The notes beneath the pieces are model-generated. The model was not told the origin of the DNA, ran no database searches, and saw only the letters and a program-made list of their open reading frames with translations. From Corynebacterium imitans (GTDB lineage: Bacteria > Actinomycetota > Actinomycetes > Mycobacteriales > Mycobacteriaceae), in the NCBI RefSeq assembly GCF_000739455.1, contig NZ_CP009211.1, forward strand, positions 1,499,458 through 1,563,457: 64,000 bases of DNA, in the 5' to 3' direction. Of the stretch, positions 57,471 to 64,000 are shown one piece after another. The position numbers and the translations under genes are program-made. Position 1 is the first letter of the stretch. Each line of letters opens with the position of its first letter.

Positions 57471-59516
57471 TTAGAGCGACTCGCGGGTGGCTTCGATGTC
57501 TTCGTCGTCAACCGGGAGGTTCTCTGCTGCCATCGGAACGACGGTCGGCAAGATTACCGGCTCGCGTTTGTACTTCTGCTCGATCGAGCGGGAGAGCTTG
57601 CGACGCAGCTGCTGCACCATGCGGTACGGGTCGTTCTCCCCCTCGGCCGCAAGGTCGCCCATCACGTTCTCGACGGCCTCGACGAGCTTCTTGTTGAAGT
57701 CGCGGTCGTCGTCTGAGAAGCCCGTGGTAGACACGCGCGGTGCTTCGAGGAGCTGGCCCGTGCGGTCATCAATCACGCAGGTGATCGAGACCACGCCGCC
57801 GGAGGCCAGCGAAGACCGGTCTGCCAGCACGTCCGGGTCCACGTCACCCATCGTCACGCCGTCGACGTAGAGCTGGCCGACCTGGTACTGGCCGACAACC
57901 TTGATCTTGCCGGCCTGCATGTCCACGACCACGCCGTTTTGAGCCAGCGCGGTGTTCTCCGGGCGCACGCCCGTGGAAATCGCCAGCTCCTTGTTGGCGC
58001 GCATATGACGCCACTCGCCGTGCACCGGCATCGCGTTACGCGGGCGCGCAGCGTTGTACAGCTGCAGCAGCTCACCGGCGTAGCCGTGGCCGGAAGCGTG
58101 GACGTGCTCCTCGGCGTTGGTGATCACCTTCGCGCCGATCTGGGCAAGGTTGTTAATCACGGCAAAGACCGCTTCCTCGTTGCCCGGGATGAGCGAGGAG
58201 GACAGGATGATCGTGTCACCGTCGCGCACCGTGATCTGGCGGTGCTCGCGGCGCGACATGCGCGACAGCGCAGCCATCGGCTCACCCTGGGTACCAGTGG
58301 TGATAAGCACCGTCTTGTGCGGTGCCATCTTCGCAGCTTCCTCGATCGGGATGATCGTGCCCTTCGGTGCCTTCAGCAGGCTCATCTTCTCCGCGATCTC
58401 CATGTTGCGCAGCATGGAGCGGCCGTTAAAGGCCACCTTGCGGTTATTCGCCACTGCGGCGTTGACCGCCATCTGCACGCGCGCCACGTTAGACGCGAAG
58501 GAGGCGATGACCACGCGCTGCTTCGCCTGCGAGACCAGGCGGATCAAGGTGTCCTCGATACCTGCCTCGGAGGCGGAGATGCCCGGAATGGTGGCGTTTG
58601 TAGAGTCGCAGAGGAACAGGTCCACGCCCTCGTCGCCAAGCCGCGCGAGCGCCGGGATGTCGGTGGGCTTGCCGTCGTACGGGGTCTGGTCGACCTTGAC
58701 ATCGCCCGTCATCACGACGTGGCCCGCGCCGGTCTTGATGGACAGGCCCAGGCACTCCGGGATGGAGTGGTTGACGTGCCAGAAGCGCAGGCGGAACTGG
58801 CCGAGCGTGACCTCGGAGTCCTTGTTCACCTCATGCAACTTCGGACGCTGACGGTGCTCCTGTGTCTTCGCTGCGATCAACGCGTTGGTGAAGCGGGAAG
58901 AGTAGATCGGGATGTCCGGGCGCAGCTTAAGCAGCCACGGAATCGCGCCGATGTGGTCCTCGTGGCCGTGCGTGACCACCAGGCCCTCGATCTTGTCCAG
59001 CTTGTTTTCAATCGGCCCGAAGTCCGGCAGCACCAGGTCCACGCCCGGCTCACCGGAGTTGGGGAAGAGCACGCCGCAGTCCACGATGAGCAGACGGCCG
59101 TTGTACTCAAAGACCGTCATGTTGCGGCCGATCTCAGAGATTCCGCCGAGCGCGTAGATACGCAGGGTATCCTTCGCAGGCTTCGGCGGGGCCGGCAGGC
59201 GCTTGGTCAGGTCCGCGCCCTGCATTGACTTCACCGGGTTGCGGCGACCGCCGCCCGATCCACCACGACCGCGGCGGCGACGATTGCGGTTGTTCCCGCC
59301 GCGGCCTCCACCGCCGTTACCGCCCTTGGCCTTGCCGCCGCCATTGTTGCCGTTTTTCCTGTTGTTATCGCCTGCGTGTCCGTTGCCGCTTCCGTTGTCG
59401 GCGTCGTTGTTGGGGGTCTGCTGCGCAGGTGCCTTGAATGCGGGCTGCTGCTCAGCAGGCTCCGGCGGACCCGCCTTGCGGGTGACCTTGCGGGAGCGAT
59501 TACGGGGTTCGTTCAT
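57471..59516 (-). CDS. rnj: Ribonuclease J
   Basis: 681 residues. It is a beta-CASP metallo-beta-lactamase RNase (5' exo and endo activity). Motif 2 THGHEDHIG, further motifs around GDVKVDQTP and GHGYAGEL, and the C-terminal domain are intact. The first ~95 residues form a disordered Asn/Gly/Arg-rich tail (GGGKAKGGNGGGGRGG, RNRRRRGRGG), longer than in Bacillus RNase J and probably RNA- or partner-binding. It starts 2 nt after the dapA stop, so it is cotranscribed with dapA. Confidence 0.96.
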   Translation of the reverse strand: MNEPRNRSRKVTRKAGPPEPAEQQPAFKAPAQQTPNNDADNGSGNGHAGDNNRKNGNNGGGKAKGGNGGGGRGGNNRNRRRRGRGGSGGGRRNPVKSMQGADLTKRLPAPPKPAKDTLRIYALGGISEIGRNMTVFEYNGRLLIVDCGVLFPNSGEPGVDLVLPDFGPIENKLDKIEGLVVTHGHEDHIGAIPWLLKLRPDIPIYSSRFTNALIAAKTQEHRQRPKLHEVNKDSEVTLGQFRLRFWHVNHSIPECLGLSIKTGAGHVVMTGDVKVDQTPYDGKPTDIPALARLGDEGVDLFLCDSTNATIPGISASEAGIEDTLIRLVSQAKQRVVIASFASNVARVQMAVNAAVANNRKVAFNGRSMLRNMEIAEKMSLLKAPKGTIIPIEEAAKMAPHKTVLITTGTQGEPMAALSRMSRREHRQITVRDGDTIILSSSLIPGNEEAVFAVINNLAQIGAKVITNAEEHVHASGHGYAGELLQLYNAARPRNAMPVHGEWRHMRANKELAISTGVRPENTALAQNGVVVDMQAGKIKVVGQYQVGQLYVDGVTMGDVDPDVLADRSSLASGGVVSITCVIDDRTGQLLEAPRVSTTGFSDDDRDFNKKLVEAVENVMGDLAAEGENDPYRMVQQLRRKLSRSIEQKYKREPVILPTVVPMAAENLPVDDEDIEATRESL

Positions 59517-59518
59517 AC

Positions 59519-60427
59519 TTAAAGGACTCCAGCCTTTTCCATATCCTCACGGAGCACCTCGATCTGCGCATCCGTCGCGTCAACGACAGGCAGGCGGGGT
59601 GCCCCAACGTCAATGCCCTGCAGGCGCAGGGCTGCCTTTGCAAAAGTTGCGCCACCAAGCACGCCCTGCTGGTGAGCAAGGACTGCCATGGTGTTGGCGT
59701 TGATTTCCCGCGCACGGGCGAGGTCGCCTTCCTCGAAGCTTGTGACCATCTCGCGCATCGCCCTCGGAGCCGCATGCCCCACGACCGAGATCATGCCAGT
59801 CGCACCCACGGAAAGCCACGGCAGGTTCAGCGGGTCATCGCCCGAGTACCAGGCCAGACCAGTGTCCTGGATCAGCGGGGCGGCCTCCAGGAAGTCGCCC
59901 TTGGCGTCCTTAACCGCCTGAATCGTGTCCAGCTTCGCCAGCTCGGCGATCGTGGCCCCGTCAATGGGGATGCCGGAGCGACCCGGGATGTCGTAGAGGC
60001 AGATCGGCAGCTCGGTCGCTTCCGCGACCGCAGTGAAGTGTGCCTTCACGCCGTCTTGCGAGGGTTTGGAGTAGTACGGGGTGACGACCAGCAGTGCGTC
60101 TGCCCCGGCGTCGCGCGAAGCTTGCGCGAGTTCCACCGAGGTTTTCGTGTTGTTTGTGCCGGCGCCCGCGATCAACTTCGCACGGTCCCCCACTTCTTCC
60201 TTGACTGCCTTGAGCAGTGCAAGTTTTTCTTCCACCGTGGTGGTCGGGGACTCCCCCGTCGTTCCTGCGAGGACGAGCGAATCGATGCCTTGATCAACAA
60301 GGTGGGCTGCCAACTTTCGGCCCGCGGCGCAGTCGAGTGCACCGTCAGAATCAAACGGCGTGACCATTGCGACGCAGACGGTGCCAAAGATTTCTGCACC
60401 GAGGTTAGCTTTCATTGATGTGCCCAT
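59519..60427 (-). CDS. dapA: 4-hydroxy-tetrahydrodipicolinate synthase
   Basis: 302 residues, against 301 in C. glutamicum DapA with high similarity along the whole length. It condenses pyruvate and aspartate semialdehyde in the DAP/lysine pathway. Schiff-base Lys173 lies in AVKDAKGD, Tyr145 in CLYDIPGR, and the GTTGES motif near residue 55. ATG 60427 is chosen: TAGGGT ends 8 nt upstream (leaderless), giving dapA its own promoter after thyX. rnj follows after 2 nt. Confidence 0.97.
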   Translation of the reverse strand: MGTSMKANLGAEIFGTVCVAMVTPFDSDGALDCAAGRKLAAHLVDQGIDSLVLAGTTGESPTTTVEEKLALLKAVKEEVGDRAKLIAGAGTNNTKTSVELAQASRDAGADALLVVTPYYSKPSQDGVKAHFTAVAEATELPICLYDIPGRSGIPIDGATIAELAKLDTIQAVKDAKGDFLEAAPLIQDTGLAWYSGDDPLNLPWLSVGATGMISVVGHAAPRAMREMVTSFEEGDLARAREINANTMAVLAHQQGVLGGATFAKAALRLQGIDVGAPRLPVVDATDAQIEVLREDMEKAGVL

Positions 60428-60435
60428 GCCCACAA

Positions 60436-60441
60436 ACCCTA
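60436..60441 (-). promoter_or_regulatory. -10-like hexamer of dapA (leaderless)
   Basis: TAGGGT on the minus strand, 8 nt before ATG 60427. Confidence 0.45.
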
Positions 60442-60509
60442 CCCCCTTGGGGCCAGTTGTGGTACAACAGCACGCCGCTTGTTCGGGGCAGTTGCTTATC
60501 GACGCCCCC

Positions 60510-61262
60510 TTATGCCACGTACGGGCTCGTGGCCATGCGGGTGCCGTCGGCAAGCGTGCTGACCAAAAAGTCGTCGAAGAGTGCGGGGGCCTGCTCGCGC
60601 AGAATCTCAAGGCACGCCACGGCGAGTGTGCGGATCTCCACGTCCGCGTGCTCCGAGGCGCGCGCGGCGATGAACCCGCGCCAGGTGCGGTAGTTACCGG
60701 TGACCACGAAGCGGGTCTCGGTGGCGTTGGGCAAAATGGCGCGTGCTGCCTGCCGCGCCTTCTTTTTGCGCAAAAGGGCGTTCGGCTCGGCGGCCATGTG
60801 CTCGTCCAGCGCGGTGAGCAGCTCTTCGTAGACGAAGCGGGAATCATCCACCGCGGCGAGGAACATGCGCTTGAGCTCTTCGTCCTGCGCGATGATGCTG
60901 GGAACGACGACTTCGTTATCGGTGTTGTGCACGAAGCGCTGCGACAGTTGGGAAAACGAGAAATGCCGGTGCCGCAGGAGCTCGTTGCCCGCAGAACGGG
61001 ACAGGCCCCGGATGTAGAGGGTGGCGGTGGCGTGCTCGAGCAGCGCATCGTGGCCGACGTCGAGAATATGGTGCAGGTACGCCTCGTTCGCCGCAGTGTG
61101 TGGGTTCGGCCGGTCGAAGGTTTCGTAGCAGGCGCGGCCTGCGAACTCGACTAAAGACTCCGCGTCAGTGGCCCCCTCCTCGGGCTGCCAGTCGACCGAC
61201 TGCGGGGGCGTAAACGTTGTCGCGGCAATGAGCTGCACATCCAAGTGCGAGGAAACAGCCAT
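60510..61262 (-). CDS. thyX: Flavin-dependent thymidylate synthase ThyX
   Basis: 250 residues. It methylates dUMP using methylenetetrahydrofolate and FAD/NADPH. The ThyX signature RHRxxSxNxxSxR appears as [13 protein letters not shown] from residue 98, here with Gln... Ser spacing typical of corynebacteria. It lies 4 nt after dapB on the same strand, so it is in one operon (dapB-thyX), with dapA 82 nt downstream having its own promoter. ATG 61262 is followed by [11 protein letters not shown]. Confidence 0.96.
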   Translation of the reverse strand: MAVSSHLDVQLIAATTFTPPQSVDWQPEEGATDAESLVEFAGRACYETFDRPNPHTAANEAYLHHILDVGHDALLEHATATLYIRGLSRSAGNELLRHRHFSFSQLSQRFVHNTDNEVVVPSIIAQDEELKRMFLAAVDDSRFVYEELLTALDEHMAAEPNALLRKKKARQAARAILPNATETRFVVTGNYRTWRGFIAARASEHADVEIRTLAVACLEILREQAPALFDDFLVSTLADGTRMATSPYVA

Positions 61263-61266
61263 CTGC

Positions 61267-62034
<768 letters not shown>

Positions 62035-62140
62035 CTACAGCCTTGTCTTGTTACTCGTTGCTGGCAACTTTAGCCCGCGGGCGGCAGGCGCACCGCACCG
62101 GGCGCACGCAGGCTCCAGCCACCGCAAAGCTTGGTGCCCA

Positions 62141-62146
62141 TATACT
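62141..62146 (+). promoter_or_regulatory. -10-like hexamer of the AMIN-like lipoprotein gene
   Basis: TATACT, 6 nt before ATG 62153; close to the consensus TATAAT. Confidence 0.5.
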
Positions 62147-62152
62147 TAAAGC

Positions 62153-62845
62153 ATGACTCACACGCACCACCAGTCTCGTCCGCACCCTGCCGTTACGCTT
62201 GTCGGCGTGCTGTGCGCCTCCGCGCTCGCACTTACCGCGTGCGGACAGAGCGCCGATTCTGGCGACGCCACCACTGCCCCCTCCTCTACCGAGACAACCA
62301 CTTCCACGGAGGCTGTGACGAGCACGCCGAGTGAGACTACTACGGCGGCTGCGGGGGACGAGGGGGCGTCGACAAGCGAGAAGCCCCAGCGCATGGCGAG
62401 CGCGAGCAGCCCCTTCAAAGTCGAGGACGTGCGTGTGGCCCAGCCGCAGCCCGCTGATCTGACGCTGCAGGATATCCGCGTCGGCCAGCACGAGGGCTAC
62501 GACAGAGTCGTGTTTGAGTACGCGGGCACCGGCATGCCTAGCTACCTGGCTGGCTACGCGGACACGCCGCGGCAGCAGGCCTCGGGTAACCCGATGCAGG
62601 TGCCGGGTACCGCGCACCTCGAGCTGATCGTGCAAGGGACCGCAGGCGACATGATGCGCACGGACGCGCCGATTACCCAGATCGGCTCCAAGGGTGTGTC
62701 GACTCGCAGTGTGCAAGACGTGTATCTCGCCTCCATTTTCGAGGCGGATTCGCAGTTCTTTATCGGGCTTGATCGAAAGCGCGGCTTCCACGTCTTCACG
62801 CTGGAAAACCCAACGCGCATCGTGGTGGATATCGACGCCACCTAG
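62153..62845 (+). CDS. AMIN-like domain lipoprotein
   Basis: 230 residues. Lipoprotein signal peptide with lipobox LTAC, lipid-attached Cys30. Residues ~31-85 are a Ser/Thr-rich linker, probably a flexible or glycosylated stalk. The C-terminal ~130 residues match the AMIN-like domain seen in actinobacterial lipoproteins (DIRVGQHEGYDRVVFEY... PTRIVVDID). AMIN domains bind envelope polymers in other bacteria; the ligand here is unknown. A strong terminator follows. Confidence 0.85.
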   Translation: MTHTHHQSRPHPAVTLVGVLCASALALTACGQSADSGDATTAPSSTETTTSTEAVTSTPSETTTAAAGDEGASTSEKPQRMASASSPFKVEDVRVAQPQPADLTLQDIRVGQHEGYDRVVFEYAGTGMPSYLAGYADTPRQQASGNPMQVPGTAHLELIVQGTAGDMMRTDAPITQIGSKGVSTRSVQDVYLASIFEADSQFFIGLDRKRGFHVFTLENPTRIVVDIDAT

Positions 62846-62873
62846 CCTTCCCGAGAGCTTTCGACCCTGCGAG

Positions 62874-62909
62874 AAGCGGGCATGCGGAGTATCCCGCATG
62901 CCCGCTTTT
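62874..62909 (+). terminator. Terminator of the lipoprotein gene
   Basis: A perfect 14-bp stem AAGCGGGCATGCGG (62874-62887) / CCGCATGCCCGCTT (62894-62907), 6-nt loop, followed by TTTT. Confidence 0.9.
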
Positions 62910-63068
62910 GTTGTCTCTGCGCACCATATTGCCGAATTGGTAACGTGGGCCACATAATAATTTGCAAGTGAGCGCTATTGCTGCGTATCGTCCGCTATTA
63001 TCTACATCAATTCATCCAGACTTCTTCTCGTCGGCGTTAGCTCGCGCCGACTGTGAAAGGCAACGCAC

Positions 63069-63851
63069 ATGTTTGACCCATACAGGCGACCGACCGTGGC
63101 CGTCATCGGTGCCGGCCCGGCCGGTGCCACCGCTGCCGCCGAATGCTCGTTCTCCGGCTTCGACACCACCCTGTTCGATATGCGCAGCCAGATCGGCGGC
63201 CACCTCACCGCCCCGGACGCGGAGCCGGTATCCAAGCACTTCCGCTACCGCACCCCGTATTTGAAGGTGACCAAGGTGGACGGCTCCGCCGCCTCCGCTG
63301 CCCGCCACCTCGCGGCCGCCGTCAACGCCGGCGGCGCACAGTTCCGCGCGAACACCACCGTGACCAAAGCCGCGTTTAATGAGGGCGAAGGCCAGTGGGA
63401 AGTCACTTTCAGCGGTGCCGACGGCACGACCGATACCGAACGCTTCGACATCCTCATCCGCGCCACCGGCGAGGCCTCCCCCTGGATCGAGGTGCCGGGC
63501 CGGCCAAACATCGCCGCCGACGACCTTTACCTCCACTACGGTGCCGAGGTTGTTGGCCTGCCGAACGCCCTGTTTGTCGACGGCCCCTTCCCCACCGACC
63601 GCGCACTCAAGCGCCACCCGCTGGCCGTGTTTGAGGCCCGCGGCGACTACGCCCGCCGCTACGCACGTCAGCTGGAGATCCGCGGCCCGGGCGCGCTTTC
63701 TGTCAAGCGCGACAAGTGGTTGGTCCAGCCCGGTGCCGTGCGTGGTATCCGCTCCAAACTTTCCGAATTCGACCCGGCCGTACACACATTCCAGCGCGCT
63801 TCCAACTACGCGGACGAGGCCCGTAAGTCCGCCCGCACCCACGTCGGCTAG
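63069..63851 (+). CDS. Short FAD-dependent oxidoreductase-like protein
   Basis: 260 residues. It begins with a dinucleotide-binding motif VAVIGAGPAGATAA (residues 10-23), followed by DMRSQIGGHL, as in flavin monooxygenase-type proteins. At 260 residues it is clearly shorter than typical members (~400-500), lacking the second half. A second dinucleotide-like segment FDILIRATGEASPW is in the middle. It might be an intact short family member or a shortened gene. The next gene begins 26 nt later, likely cotranscribed. Confidence 0.65.
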   Translation: MFDPYRRPTVAVIGAGPAGATAAAECSFSGFDTTLFDMRSQIGGHLTAPDAEPVSKHFRYRTPYLKVTKVDGSAASAARHLAAAVNAGGAQFRANTTVTKAAFNEGEGQWEVTFSGADGTTDTERFDILIRATGEASPWIEVPGRPNIAADDLYLHYGAEVVGLPNALFVDGPFPTDRALKRHPLAVFEARGDYARRYARQLEIRGPGALSVKRDKWLVQPGAVRGIRSKLSEFDPAVHTFQRASNYADEARKSARTHVG

Positions 63852-63877
63852 AACTTACACCGCTTCTTCAAGGAGAC

Positions 63878-64000
63878 ATGATGACTACCGTTCACCCACC
63901 AAAGAACGAAACGAATGACACCGCAGCAGCGGCAGACCCGGTCACCGACATCGCCGCACCGGCTGCGGGCCTGCCCGAGCTCGGCCCCGACTCGATCCTG
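63878..64000 (+). CDS. Start of a gene, possibly an MpaB-type (DUF2236) oxygenase
   Basis: Only the first 41 codons are in the window. AGGAG precedes tandem ATG codons at 63878 and 63881. The first ~30 residues are Pro/Ala/Thr-rich and low in complexity. The last visible residues LPELGPDSIL resemble the GPDS start of oxygenase MpaB (DUF2236) proteins. It would continue beyond the window. This guess rests on one short motif. Confidence 0.4.
   Translation, partial: MMTTVHPPKNETNDTAAAADPVTDIAAPAAGLPELGPDSIL

Overview
The window is a contiguous stretch of a high-GC Corynebacterium chromosome. The gene order is the conserved corynebacterial core block: sigB-dtxR-galE, oxyR-hrpA, nrdR-divS-lexA, sugR-fruK-ptsF-ptsH, dapF-miaA-miaB, gluABCD, recX-recA, bioYMN, pspA-clgR-cinA-pgsA, terC-ftsK, rnj-dapA-thyX-dapB. 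The proteins are corynebacterial or mycobacterial in type: DtxR with all seven metal ligands, AhpC/AhpD with mycobacterial cysteine numbering, a glutamate uptake system, and ThyX. Nothing looks phage-derived, and no tRNA, rRNA, insertion sequence or CRISPR array was recognised.

1-9.2 kb: end of a methyltransferase gene, dtd, the stress sigma factor sigB behind a SigH-type promoter, iron regulator dtxR, galE, a DUF4192 protein, a PAC2 protein and a large Ski2-like helicase. 9.2-17.7 kb: a more variable segment with a D-amino-acid dehydrogenase and bifunctional PutA (proline catabolism), a 13E12-type HNH protein, and peroxide-defence genes ahpC-ahpD divergent from oxyR. 17.8-23.5 kb: HrpA helicase, then nrdR, divS and lexA around a LexA-controlled divergent region. 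23.7-28.1 kb: fructose PTS genes under a DeoR regulator, without ptsI. 28.1-39.8 kb: uracil permease, HflX, diaminopimelate epimerase, tRNA i6A/ms2i6A enzymes and several actinobacterial proteins of unknown function. 39.9-47.5 kb: gluABCD, recX-recA, DUF3046 and the biotin ECF transporter bioYMN. 47.7-56.5 kb: PspA, ClgR, CinA, PgsA, YciI, TerC behind a probable Mn2+ riboswitch, a DJ-1/PfpI protein and FtsK. 56.5-64 kb: a small secreted protein, a 69-bp palindromic repeat array, RNase J, lysine/DAP and thymidylate genes, an AMIN-like lipoprotein, a short flavoprotein and the start of a further gene.

Genes form short operons, often with start/stop overlaps. Eighteen genes have a -10-like hexamer (TANNNT or close) ending 6-8 nt before the start codon (exactly 7 nt in fourteen), which indicates widespread leaderless transcription and fixes many starts. 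The most notable non-coding structures are the terC leader with two mutually exclusive pairings for one CCUCC segment, the 69-bp palindromic tandem array before rnj, a nested palindromic element after bioN, and inverted repeats at the dadA/putA, fruK and gluA promoters.
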